A stretch of 60,000 nucleotides of DNA from Symbiodinium natans (taxonomy: Eukaryota; Sar; Dinophyceae; Suessiales; Symbiodiniaceae): contig CAJNDS010002501.1 in NCBI GenBank assembly GCA_905221605.1, forward strand, positions 1,085,001 to 1,145,000, written 5' to 3'. The position numbers and the translations under genes are program-made. This document shows positions 43,381 through 53,847 of this stretch, in pieces; position 1 is the stretch's first letter, and each line of letters starts with the position of its first letter. The notes under the pieces are model-generated. The model ran no database searches, was not told where the DNA came from, and saw nothing but the letters and a program-made list of their open reading frames with translations.

Positions 43381-43827
43381 CCAGCTTGTCCAGGTGAAAA
43401 GTTCTAAGCGCCTGCCTCGACGCCTCGCCCACCGCGGCGGCTGCACCCCTGATCTTGCATCACTGCAACGCCATGTCATCGACGTAGCATCTACGAAAAA
43501 CTGGCTCTGACCCTTAGAGCCCCGAAGCCCTGGACACCCTGAGACCCGTGAATCTGGAAGCAAGATGCGTTGCAGCTCCAAGAGCACGGGGTGTCCGAGT
43601 TGTTTGTTTCTTCGCAGTGCAAACGCAGGAGGCATGCCTAAATCTTGCAAGCGTTTCGGGTCCACAAGGCCGTAGAATTGAGCACCAAGCTTGAGAAAGC
43701 TCAGCCTCTCCTCCTCCTCCCATGCTTTCTCCAGAAGACGTGAAGTCACGTCGACTGGTCCGAGTTGCACCTCGTGGTGTATATACTCCTCCAGAGCCGT
43801 TTCAACAGAGAGAGGGAGAGAGATGTG
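43381..43827 (-). CDS. Two minus-strand exons of an unknown gene
   Basis: Exon 43827-43546 (minus) follows the acceptor ataatttcag and is open for 94 codons: SVETALEEYIHHEVQLGPVD, VTSRLLEKAWEEEERLSFLK, LGAQFYGLVDPKRLQDLGMP, ending at a GT donor after PDSR. A second stretch at 43440-43381 follows ggggtgcag and reads AAVGEASRQALRTFHLDKL with a GT donor. The longer exon and lower GC bias differ from the plus-strand micro-exon genes. The phases of the two exons do not join directly, so another exon or a different donor is needed. It runs toward the plus-strand exon at 43.1-43.3 kb. Family not recognised. Confidence 0.5.
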
Positions 43828-44318
43828 CTGAAATTATGCCACAAAGGGGCTTGCGCAGTGCAGCAATATGGTTCCATGGAAGGTGCAAAAAAGAGAGAAG
43901 TAAGACACAGGGGTCATCTTGCTTGGGCTAGATATTTACCTCGCTGGTCCAATCGGGGTTCATGTCGTCAAAGGCGAGCATGTCTGTAGATCTTGTTAGA
44001 GGCTTCACATCTTCAAGCGGGTACCTACTGGCTCCGCATTGTATTGACATTATCATCGATGCCACCAATGGAAGCATGTCACCAAACTACAGTTGCATGT
44101 CGTCGTTCTCTCTTGGGAGGGCTTGCCGGCCTCACCATTTTGAAGTCCAGCTGAACGGTCTGGCACGGTTTCACCTCGGACTGCTGCTTCAGGGACATGG
44201 CTGGACCCTTAAACCCTAAACCCTAAAAGCCTAAACCCTAAATCCTCAAACCCCAAACGCCTAAAGCTCTAAATCCTTCGGGCTCGGGCGCCGGGCCTCG
44301 CTCAGGGGGCAGGAGGAG

Positions 44319-44375
44319 AGTGCAGCGGCGCATATCACACCCCATGTTTTGAAGCGCGCTGCCCGGCAAGTAGGG
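44319..44375 (+). CDS. Weak exon candidate at a telomere-like array
   Basis: After aggaggag the frame reads SAAAHITPHVLKRAARQV and meets gtttagg as donor. It is preceded and followed by telomere-like repeats. Not recognised. Confidence 0.25.
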
Positions 44376-45362
44376 TTTAGGGTTTAGGGTTGAGCGTTTA
44401 GGGTTGAGGGTTTAGGGTTACGTAGGGTACGACATGGGAAATAACCCCTCTAAGGTTTCAACGACACTGTGCATCTTTAATATCAGGGGCTGCACAAGGA
44501 TGATGAAGGATCCTCGACCCACCTCGGCCGCCGAAGTGCTACGTGCCCGATGTCGCATAGGCCTACGTTGCTCCTTCAAAGGGACTTAGCTACCAGAAAG
44601 TTCCGGTTCCAAAGTCGCTGAGAATCCCACCAATCCTCAACATACAAGACTACGAGAAAAGAAGCCTCAACCCTCGAAGCTATGAGCTTTGAACCCCTAT
44701 GCCGTGTCAATCTTCGTAGACATCGAAAGAGAACCCGAAATTGAGTTTCCATGGCCCTGCAATCAGCGGTCTGTCCTGGGAATCTGTGCTTGGGCATGTT
44801 GGCACTCAAGAGACCAGACTTCGTGAAGCCTACCCAGCCTACCCACTCCAGCATGTGAATCCCCAAACATCCGTGGCAAGCTCTTGTTCAACTCCCTTGA
44901 AGAGGCATTCTTCTGCCGAACCCCGGGGAGCTGCTCTTAAGCTGCTTCAAGTTATGTCGGCAGATTCGTGACCTCTCAGCCAACGGCCCAAGAGAAGACC
45001 TTCTGACGTAGCAGGCAGAAGCGTGTCAGCATTACATTCATGGTCCCGTGGTTCCCTGAAGTTGCTCCCATAGCACGATATGGGTCTTGAGGGCCTTTTT
45101 TTCGACCCAAATATGCTGCAACCCTTACCATCACAATGCCCCCCCTCCCAAAAAGACCCAACAAAAGTACATCTCTGCGTTAGGAAACACGGAAACACCC
45201 ATATCTTTAAACCCTCAACACCAAACCCAGACCGTGTCTGCCTGATTTTCCCGCGCGCACTTGTTGCGTGTCCTGTCGCCTCCAGAACACGAGAGAGCTC
45301 GTTTTCTGTGGCAGCTCTGGGAGAAACTCATTAGGGTTTGGGGTGTAGTGTAGGGTTTTCCC

Positions 45363-45724
45363 TAAACCCTAACCCTAAACCCTAAACCCTAAACCCTAAA
45401 CCCTTTAGGTTCAGGGCATCCTAAGCCCCACGGAGAGCAGGTTCGCCGATCGCTCATTCCAACAAGCAGCTGGGAAGAATTGCGGGGCACCCTAAACCCT
45501 AAACCCTAAACCCGAAGCACCCTGAACCCCTGTAGTGAGCTGCCCTTCAAGCATTCTAAACATGAGCCCCGAAGACCCTAAAAAACCACAAACCCCTAAG
45601 ACCCTAAAACCCTTCAGACCCTAGAACCCTAGGACCCTTAAGCCCTACAACCCTAAAACCCTGAGCCCTAAACCCTAAACCCTAAACTCTAAACCCTAAA
45701 CCCTAAACCCTAAACCCTAAACCC
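45363..45724 (-). repeat. CCCTAAA arrays
   Basis: Three blocks: 45363-45405, 45488-45514 and about 45666-45724, with degenerate CCCTAAGACCC-type sequence between. Confidence 0.93.
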
Positions 45725-45738
45725 TCCCGGCCCTTAAG

Positions 45739-45813
45739 ATTGACTTGCCGCAGCCTTCGGAGCTCCAAGAGCCACACACCAAAGCTCGAGCTCCTGCCCC
45801 GCGAAAGGCCTAA
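45739..45813 (+). CDS. Terminal exon candidate
   Basis: After the acceptor cccttaag the frame reads IDLPQPSELQEPHTKARAPA and PRKA, then TAA. It is a proline-rich, basic C-terminus. CCCTAAA repeats precede it. Not recognised. Confidence 0.35.
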   Translation: MDLPQPSELQEPHTKARAPAPRKA

Positions 45814-46940
45814 TAGAAGTTAGGGGATGTAGGGCTTCAGGGAGATTTAGGGTGATTTAGGGGGGTTAGGGGGATTTTGGGAGTTTTTTCGGATTTCGGG
45901 GATTTAGGGGGTAGGGATTTAGTTAGGGGTTTAGGGATTTTAAGGGGTTTGAGGGGTTAGGGATTTAGGGAGTTTTAGGGGGTTTTAGGGGTCATGAGTT
46001 CACGAGTTTAGGGTTGGGGGCTCCGGGAACATCACGCCTTGTGTGCTTGGGATGTTCTGCAGCTCTTGACCCCACGTTCCCCCCAATCCACAACCCTGAA
46101 GCCCAAGAGTCCTAAAGCCTACACCCTACACCCTAAACCCTAAACCCTAAACCCCCAACACCCGGAAGGAAAGAAACAACTATGAGCCCCATGAACCCAT
46201 AAGCCTGAATCCCTAAAGCCAGAAAGCCGGGAAGATCTAGGAGTCGCGGGAAACCTCCAGTGAGTCATAGAGGAGTCTGAAGTAATAAATATGGGGGTCG
46301 GAATAAATACTAATAGTTACCAGTATTATCCCTATAGCGTCCCTTTATATGTATATTGTAATCACCCCCAAAACCCTATTCTAGTTACTGTTTTTTCCCT
46401 GTTGACCACAGACGCAGGGCCTAAAGCATCTAGACCCCCCAAGCCCCAAACGCGAAACTCGAAGCCTGGGAAGGCAGTGGGAGGCTTCATGGCTGGGACG
46501 AATGTGACATCGGGTGTCTTTGATGCACCTAGTAGTGGAGTAGGTAACCTTTATAACCTTTTTGGGGTGATAGAAGCCCCTTATAATCCCAAAGGTTAAC
46601 CTTTAATTCCCCCAGGTTCCTGGACAACTGAGTGCAACTTCGGGGGCCTACCAACCAACAGTGTAGGACTCTTGGGAGCACAGGAAGCGTGCGGTAGTGG
46701 GCGCGCGTGTCTCTGTGGCGTTCCGTGTGTGGGTGCCGTTGCAGGTATGTACGCGTCTCTGTATGTAATGTCATGCCATGTCATAAAATGTCATGTAATG
46801 TAATGTATGCAATGCAGTGCAATGCAACGCAATGCAACGCAATGCAACGCAATGGTACGGTACGGCACCTTACGGTAGGTATGTATGCCTGCACCTGTGT
46901 ACATTGGACTATGTTGCATTGCAGTTGTTCTTGTTCCCAG
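45814..46940. other. No supported gene
   Basis: Degenerate TTTAGGG-like text at 45830-46020, CCCTAAA units near 46130-46155, an AT-rich element at about 46287-46390, and atgcaacgca repeats at 46800-46860. Confidence 0.45.
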
Positions 46941-47073
46941 GCTTTCAAGTGAGAGCCTGAGCGGCAAGTGTGGGCCTGTTAGATTTTGGAACTTATTGTC
47001 GGTACCTTTGTGTATCGGGCTTGCAGAACTTGAAGGGCATAAAAGGCAGTATGTGCCAAGGCCTTACGCATAA
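46941..47073 (+). CDS. Terminal exon candidate
   Basis: Good acceptor (gttgttcttgttcccag). The frame reads LSSESLSGKCGPVRFWNLLS, VPLCIGLAELEGHKRQYVPR and PYA, then TAA. Upstream lies a run of aatgcaacgc-type repeats. Family not recognised. Confidence 0.33.
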
Positions 47074-47759
47074 CACGCTTTTGTGAAACTCGTGTTGTAT
47101 CATTCAAAATACCTTCTTCTCCCTTAGTCAACAATGCGACAAGATGTTTCTTCTTCCTAGCGGGTGTCGGGATCTACGAGCCCTACCACGCCTAAGAAAC
47201 AAGAGTAGATGCAACTGTAAAGGCAACTACATTGCTGCCCAGGTACCAGAGTTCCCTGGCCCCGCGAGGACTCTGAGTTTTTGAAAAAAAGATTTAGGGT
47301 TTTAGGGTTGCATTGCAGCTGGACCAACCAAGAACTTGCCTGAGATGGCCTCCAAACCCCCGCACCCTCCCTCCCCCCTCCCACAACAAAAATATAACAA
47401 ATATATAATAATCATAATAATAAGAACAACAATAAGAAAACTATACGCCCTAAGTCCCACAAGCCCGGATAGAGCCCTTCATTAACGCAGCCTACACAGT
47501 CAACCTCAATCGACATCAAACCCTACAGCAGAACCCTACTGCAAACCCCCCCAGCCCTGAACACCAAAAACAACTCGAAGCCCTCGACACCCTCACTCCC
47601 GAAGGCCCTAAACCCGAAAGAATACAGGAACGAAGCCCTCCAAAAAAACCCAAACCTCCCTAACCTTCAACCCCCCAGTCCCTCGCTAAGCCGCTAATCC
47701 CCCAGAAACCCTAAACCCCCTACACCCCTACCACCCCCCCCCCCTCAAAAAAAAACAAA

Positions 47760-47771
47760 AGCTTTAAAATA

Positions 47772-47803
<32 letters not shown>

Positions 47804-47895
47804 CATATATATATACATATATATATGTACATAATAATAATAATAATAAATAATAAATAATAATAAGAAGAAGAAGAATAATAATAATAAACAAG
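47760..47895. repeat. TATA and AATAAT microsatellite
   Basis: atatatacatatat runs, then taataataa and aagaagaag runs, ending at the exon candidate at 47896. Confidence 0.95.
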
Positions 47896-48006
47896 CCTCG
47901 GCAGTCCTCGAGGATGCCCCGCGGCCACTGGAGGCTAGGGAAGGAGCGCCCTCCGACAACGAGGCCCGCGCCTGCCGCAAGCGTACTGCTGCTTGGAGGT
48001 TCATGG
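47896..48006 (+). CDS. Exon candidate ending inside a hairpin element
   Basis: After ataaacaag the frame reads SAVLEDAPRPLEAREGAPSD, then NEARACRKRTAAWRFM, with a GT donor (gtacct). GC-rich and strongly biased, in contrast to the AT microsatellite before it. Its last 15 bases are also the left terminus of the inverted-repeat element that follows. Not recognised. Confidence 0.45.
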
Positions 48007-48159
48007 GTACCTATTCACCAAGTATAACTGTACTGAAAGCCCCCCCTTATAAGAACCCTTAAGTGCCCTGAGATGGTGAAAAGTACGCTTAAGTGCCCTG
48101 AGATGGTGGAAAGTACACAAGTACAGCTATACTTGGTTAATGTACCATGCACCTCCAAG
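47992..48159. mobile_element. Hairpin element with tandem core
   Basis: Left end cttggaggttcatgggtacc, right end the near-complement (aatgtaccatgcacctccaag); arms of about 40 bases that also share the ccaagtataactgtact segment. The centre is a 31-base unit (cttaagtgccctgagatggt...) repeated twice. The left end overlaps the 3' end of the exon candidate at 47896. Confidence 0.72.
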
Positions 48160-49000
48160 TATGAAAACGCCCTTCCAAACGCAGGGTTTGTGGGTTTTTT
48201 TGTAGGGCTTTTGAGGGTTTAAAAAGTTTAGGGTTCGGAGGGTTTGTAGTAGGCTTTGTAATAGGGTTTGTAGCAGGGTTGGTTATGGGGTTGGTGAGGT
48301 TTTTGTAGGGTTCTTGACGGTTTAAAAGTCTGGGGTTTGGAGGGTTTGGAGAGTTTGTAATAGGGTTTGTAATGGTTTGTAATCGGGTTTGTAGGGTTTA
48401 GGGTTTATAGCTCTTTGGGTTTGCGGGTAGAATCATGAAAGAGCTGCTGTGAGTACTTTAAAAATCATGATCGTAAGACGGCAACCTGTGAAAGGCAATA
48501 ATTCTACTAGTATCTTGGCGTTTTGGATGGTGCTGAGTCTAGGGACGCATGCGGGGGCTCTTGACAATGCTGCTTGCGCACTTCCGGTGCGCGCAGCTTC
48601 TCGCTCTGTTTAGACCCTAAACCCTAAACCCTAAACCTAAACCCTAAACCGCCTTGTTTCGACAAGGCGGTGCAACATGGTGGTACGTAGGTACGTAGGG
48701 TGTAGGGTTTCCTGAGCCCCACAAGGAAGCATCTGGCAGCCTGTACGACGTGGTCGGAGCCCTAGAAAGACACTTACGACTTTCGAACACCTGCGGTTTG
48801 GGCAGTTTGCGGCCCTTTTGCTGGGTCTCTGTAATGTTTCTTATAGTGTACTGTACCTAAAAGGGGGTTTCCGAACATAAGGGACACCCAATATAGACCC
48901 CCAAATCGTAGGATCTCCACGAAAAAAGGACCCCAAAAAAGGTACCGCTCATATTGTAAACCCCCCAAAGAAGGAACCGGTTTTAGTTCCACCCCCACAG
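48160..49000. other. Repeat-derived spacer with a small hairpin
   Basis: Degenerate gtagggtttg repeats (48180-48410), a signal-peptide-like frame at about 48548 (MRGLLTMLLAHFRCAQLLAL) without proof, a perfect 22-base hairpin at 48649-48670, and a family 2 element in reverse at 48860-48967. Confidence 0.4.
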
Positions 49001-49156
49001 GTGTCGGCCTTTGCGGAAAGTTCGGGTGCCGCCGATGCCTGGAGGGCGTGGATGCAGTTCACGAACCAGTGCGCTCGGAATCTTTGCAGACTTTGCAGGA
49101 GCTCCTCTGTCAAGAACATACTAACAGTAACATCAACCTTACCAGTGTACCCATAA
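49001..49156 (+). CDS. Exon candidate, reading uncertain
   Basis: After a strong acceptor (cacccccacag) the frame VSAFAESSGAADAWRAWMQF is open to TAA at 49154. A second frame (VGLCGKFGCRRCLEGVDAVH) is also open. A real exon is likely; frame and end are not settled. Confidence 0.33.
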   Translation: MSAFAESSGAADAWRAWMQFTNQCARNLCRLCRSSSVKNILTVTSTLPVYP

Positions 49157-49604
49157 ACCCTGAAAAACTGGCAAAAAACTGGCCTCTGATCAGCAACCCA
49201 TGGGGCTGTCCGGACTTCTTGGCGCCTCAACTCTCAACCTTGGTAGCCCAGTGGTATCCTTTGCCCTTTTTTAGGCCTAGGTGCTCCTTATGATTGTAAA
49301 GTCACCAGCCCCCTTTGTTACAACGCGGTACCGTTTTTTGAAGTCCGAAAGCCGGGCCTCGCGCTATGCAGGGGGCTTTCTATGGAGCTCTTCCGGACTA
49401 CTCCGTGGAAAGCCCCAAACTCTAAGCCCTACACCCTAGACCGTAGACCAGGGCCTTTCGGGACATCAAGGGCCGGATAGGAACTTAGGTTTGGCCCGGT
49501 TAAGCCCCCGGAGTCCCTGCAGCCCAAGCAGGTACTGCAACTGCGCGAAAGATCTGGCCAAGCCGGACCCACGTGCTCACAGGCAGGACTGCCATTTGTT
49601 GCCA

Positions 49605-49700
49605 AGAGTAGGGGGTACCTTATTTGGGGGGTCCTTATTCTAAGGCAAATCCTACTATTTGGGGTCGACTTCAGGGGTCCCCTACTTTCGTAAACCCCCA
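49605..49700. mobile_element. Hairpin element, family 2
   Basis: Contains agtagggggtaccttatttg, tactatttggggtcgacttc and cccctactttcgtaaacccc. Confidence 0.55.
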
Positions 49701-49996
49701 TTTCCGTTGTTGCCTTTTGCTGAATCAAAGCAGCACCGATTTCGCTCGAGCACCGGGTTCCAAAACAGGACATGTACATGTCTTGACGGGACGACATGTC
49801 TTGACTGGTGTCGGGGGTGGGTCCCCTTGCAGTACATTTTTTTGGGGTGGGATTTAGGAATCCCTCAACATCTAGTTTAGATTGGTATGATTCCGGGACA
49901 CATAGTCCCATACTGCAGGTGTGCTCCGCGAAAGAGTCAGAGATTCGAACCCGCAACCCTAAACCCTCAACCCTCAACCCTAAACCCTCTGTGCAG

Positions 49997-50086
49997 GGTG
50001 TGCGGGCGCAGTCCGATCTTCGCTTACGCAGCGCCCGGCGCGTCCATGGAAGTGATGCGCCCCCCACATGCAGCCGCCTAGTATAG
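49997..50086 (+). CDS. Terminal exon candidate
   Basis: After ctctgtgcag the frame reads GVRAQSDLRLRSARRVHGSD, APPTCSRLV, then TAG. It is preceded by CCCTAAA repeats and followed by the AT-rich element starting at 50084. Not recognised. Confidence 0.3.
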   Translation, partial: GVRAQSDLRLRSARRVHGSDAPPTCSRLV

Positions 50087-50315
50087 GGGCCTGAACAATT
50101 AGAATAGGATTTCGGGGGTTGTTCATATTAATGATTCTATAATTACAAAGGGACCATAAGTGAAGACTTTCAGAAATTATTCCGATTAGAAGAGGGTTTC
50201 GGGGGATTGTTATGGTATAGTTACAGATGGGGACCATAAGGGAAGACTTTTAGGGTTTCGGGGGTTGTTAAGTATTGTATAATTGCAGATACGGGCCATA
50301 AGGGTACTAGAAATC
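50084..50315. mobile_element. AT-rich element, family 3, repeated
   Basis: Three partial units share gattagaagagggtttcggg / ttgttatggtatagttacag and accataagggaagactttta. Related pieces are at 2818-2895, 4720-4790, 30168-30258 and 46287-46390. Confidence 0.5.
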
Positions 50316-51440
50316 GTTCCGACCCCTCTGTCAAGGCGACTGGCGGCTTTAATGGCCTGTAGGAGTTGAGCAGGCCCAATCGCAGGCACGTGTGAATGCG
50401 GTGAAGCAGCTCAACATGAAGTTCTGTACGTTCTGTTCACTGCCCTAGGTGCCCTATAGCCTTATAGCGAGGCAACTTCAGAGGCAATGCCTGTCTTGGT
50501 GGGGTTGAGCTGCAATGCAAGCACTTCACTTCCAGTCGGAGAAGGGGGCATGTCTCAATCTTCAAGCCATGCCCTCGTGAAGAACGGGACACCCCCAGTT
50601 CGGATTAAGCCAAGTATGTGCCCGTCAACCCCAATTGTACTTCTTCCCAGGAGTCTCCCGAATCTAGCATCCTCGACCCTATGTACAGTCGAAGCCGAGA
50701 CGGTTGAACGCAACCTTTGAAGGAATAGTGTATATTATATGTCAACCAAAACATAGCAGCCAGTGAATCGGCTAAGAAGCAGTGGCCCTACACCCTAAAA
50801 GGCCTCACAGAGTGAGACACCCAGCGAAGATTCCTAGGCAAAAGGCGTATCGCCATCCCGACCCAACCCTGAAACGCCGAAAGCTGGCTGGTTCTTAGTA
50901 GGGAATGAGGGAATGAGAGCCCTATATATGTATATACATATACATATACATATATATATATATACATATTTATTTATTTATTTACTTATTTGTTTATTTA
51001 TTTATATTTATTAATTTATATTTCTGTTTGTATTTATATCTATATTTATATTGGTATCTATATTTATGTTTGTATTTATATTTATATTTATTTACGGGAG
51101 TATATAGGCTACCTCATCCCCTCCTTCCCTACTACGAACCAGAAAAGGGCTTGGGGTTTCGGGCTTAGGGTGAGGGGCTGGGGCGGTGTCTCAGTTCTTT
51201 TGCACCTTCGTCTTCGAGTGGTGAGACCTACCCCGAGCCCCCAAGCATCAAACCAAGCATCCCTGAACTACAGATGCTTCAGAAGCCACAAAAGGCCCTG
51301 AAAGCCCCCAATCAAAAACAGCAAGTTTCAACCAATAAGGCAGAATGAGCCACGAAGCGTCTAGGGCAAGGTCTGAAAGGTCGCCCGGAGTCTCCCCCGA
51401 AGCCCTCTCAATGCGGAGGCGGAGACATGTTAGATAGGAC
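50316..51440. other. No supported gene
   Basis: An open plus frame at 50487-50720 has weak coding character. A tatata/tatttat microsatellite occupies about 50925-51095. The rest is unremarkable. Confidence 0.4.
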
Positions 51441-51722
51441 GTGGCGCAGACGCGCACGAATTGGCGGTGTCAGGGAGTGCGGGATTTGCCCTGGCCGCTG
51501 TTGTTGACAAGGTCAGGCACGCCTAGTACCGTGATTGTTGGAGGGCAGGATATCCTTTGTAGGGCAACCTCGACACCCAAGTCGAATGACTTGGGAGATA
51601 GGATTGAATCTTCTTATGCTCACACTGCCAGATATCAAGACTTAAGGGAAAGCATCGAGCAAGAAAGAATAAGGGATGTCCTCACTTGTATTCAGCGCCT
51701 CGCCTCGAAGGCTGGCCAATAA
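51441..51722 (+). CDS. Open segment, probable terminal exon, unknown
   Basis: The best part starts near 51510: STVIVGGQDILCRATSTPKS, then ESSYAHTARYQDLRESIEQE and RIRDVLTCIQRLASKAGQ, ending at TAA. The charged helical end looks like real protein. Codon bias is modest. A hairpin element starts 40 bases downstream. Not recognised. Confidence 0.4.
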   Translation: MAQTRTNWRCQGVRDLPWPLLLTRSGTPSTVIVGGQDILCRATSTPKSNDLGDRIESSYAHTARYQDLRESIEQERIRDVLTCIQRLASKAGQ

Positions 51723-51763
51723 ACAGAAACCAGGCTTGAAACGGGCGGCAAGAGATACGTGTT

Positions 51764-51860
51764 GCGATTTTCCCCCTTATACTAACAATCCTTAACAGGG
51801 ATTGTAGTGCCCCCTATGATAAGCCCGAGTAAGGACTGTCAGCATAAGGGGGAACATCCC
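51764..51860. mobile_element. Hairpin element, family 1 (best copy)
   Basis: Left arm tttcccccttatactaacaa, right arm aaggactgtcagcataaggg then ggaacatccc; about 30 matching bases with four or so mismatches. 97 bases long, no coding capacity. Confidence 0.75.
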
Positions 51861-53801
51861 AAGATATGTGAGACTACATGCGGGCTACGTCCTGCATTCT
51901 CCGCTGCTTGCCATGGAACGGCCCACCGGGCCCGGGGGGTGCTGTGCAGGACAGTGTGTGCAAGTTTTCTGCAAGGGAATTCTGGATTAAACCCTAAACC
52001 CTGAATCTAAGCCCTAATCAACCCTAAACCCCAAACCTTTAAGCCCTGAACCCTAAGCCCTAGGACTGTAAGGTTGATTGGTTCGAGTGTTCGATGCACA
52101 GCTGCTGGAGATTCTCCAGGCACCTGCAGAGCAACCCCACATCCTAAATACCCCAAATGCCCTCCATACCCGAAAGTGCCCTTCACCACCCTGAGCCCTA
52201 AACCGTAAACCCCAAGCCCGTCTTGACGACGGCATATAGTCCGTTCATTCGTGAAGGCTTCGAGCTCCGCGCATGAACAGAAGGTCGGCGCAAAATGATG
52301 TCCCAGCGGCCATTTCTTTTGGTCCTTGCGGAAAGTATATGGGCCCGGCTGAGTAAAGGCAGGATTTGTGGTCAAAAGGCTGCCGGATAGAACATATCAA
52401 GCTTTAAACGTGGCTTCCGACTGGAGAAAAGACACCGTCGGCAGCGGAAGCGTCTCAGGCCAGAAACGGCGCCGCCTTTTTGTCTCGCAGCTGTTAGTTT
52501 TCCGCGTCGCCTTGCTCCCCTGTCCGGCACCTCCGAAAGCCTCTCAGGATACATGACTGCAAATTTAGGGTTGAGGACCTCTCGGTTTCAGGCGCATCCT
52601 AGAATCCTAGAATGCCTTATGCAAGCAACAATGGAGTGTTCACCGAAAAGTAGCCAGTTAGCGCGACCAGCCTTCTCATGCCTTGGTTGGTTGCAGAAGT
52701 CCCAAAACTAAGCACAACACAGAAGGTCTCTGTTTTGGCATCCGGAGGTAGCTGCTGAGATCCCCATACCCCCCCTTGATTACGAAGGAATATGCCTGAG
52801 ATCATAAGAATATGGATCCTAATCCGAATTAAGGTGTGTTCCTACTTAAGGGGTATTCGGCTCTCTGAGTACAAGGGGCCGTGGTTTTTTGAGGATCCGT
52901 GTTCAGAGTAGTGCAAGCTACAGATCCTCAATAGACTAGAGTTTTTAGGGGTTGAGGCCTTTCGGATTAACAGTTTTTAAGGTTTTGGCCTGTTAGGGCT
53001 TCAAGGGTTTTGAGGCTTTCACAAAGTCAGGGTATCAGGCCAGATGGTTTGCATAGTCGAAGGTTTTTTGCCTTGGTTTGTTTCCGGTTGTAAAGGATAC
53101 TTGGGGTTTCAAAATTTGTTCGGCGTTTATGGCTTAAGTGTCGTTTGTGGGCTACGGTCTTGGGCTTGAGGGTTTTGTTAGTTGGGTTTTAGGCTTTCTG
53201 GTTTCGGGTCGTTAAAGGTGTTTGCACTATTTGGGCTTTAGGGTGCCAGGGGTGTAGCGGCGTAGGCATTTATTTGTAGGCTGAGGGTTCGCATGGACAA
53301 GGGCTTTTAGGCTCCAATGTTTCTTTTACTCTCGGCTTTAGGGTTCTTAGGATGTGAAGGTTTTTGGGGCTCAGGCTATATAGGGGTTTTTACTGCTTAG
53401 GGCTCGTTCTCTAGGTTTCGGTTTCAGGGTTTGGGGGGTTTGGGGTTTCGGGCTCTTATAGGGGCTGGAGGCCTTAGGTGTTAGAGAATACAATGCGCAA
53501 GATCCTCTGTGCGCGAATCTCGCCGTGCAAGTTCGCGAATCGGTTGCTACCGTGCATGAATTGTGTGTGCAAGAAACTCGCCAGGCCAATGCATGAATAC
53601 GGTCCGTCCTGTGCGCGAATCGGTTTCCTACTGTACCCAACCCTGAACCTCAAAAACCCTCAACCCACTAACCCCCGAAACCCCTAAACCGCCCAACCCT
53701 GAACCATAAGCCCCTCGAAGCCCCTGTAAACCCCATAAACTCCCGAAACTCTAAACCCTAAGCCCTAAACCCTGAACCCTGAACCCTAAAGCGAACTGAG
53801 G
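51861..53801. other. Region upstream of atpH without a supported gene
   Basis: CCCTAAA-like text at 51985-52070 and 53635-53800. Open frames at 52368-52556 (plus) and 52240-52375 (minus) have weak coding character. A degenerate gcgcgaatc/tgcatgaat repeat lies at 53500-53630. A promoter cannot be defined by eye; dinoflagellate genes usually lack a TATA box. Confidence 0.4.
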
Positions 53802-53847
53802 ATGGCCCGCTCCCTCGTTTTGACTGGCGCTGTCCTCCTCTGCAGCG
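53802..53847 (+). CDS. atpH: atpH exon 1, signal peptide
   Basis: This exon encodes [15 protein letters not shown] plus one base of the next codon, then a GC donor (gccagg). The basic start followed by a hydrophobic stretch is the ER signal expected for proteins crossing the three plastid membranes of peridinin dinoflagellates. It joins exon 2 in phase to extend the hydrophobic core ([11 protein letters not shown]). Confidence 0.75.

Noticed and set aside
49429-50067. A 212-codon minus frame, the longest in the window
   Set aside because: It runs through a family 2 hairpin and CCCTAAA repeats with no codon bias; a plus-strand exon candidate overlaps it.
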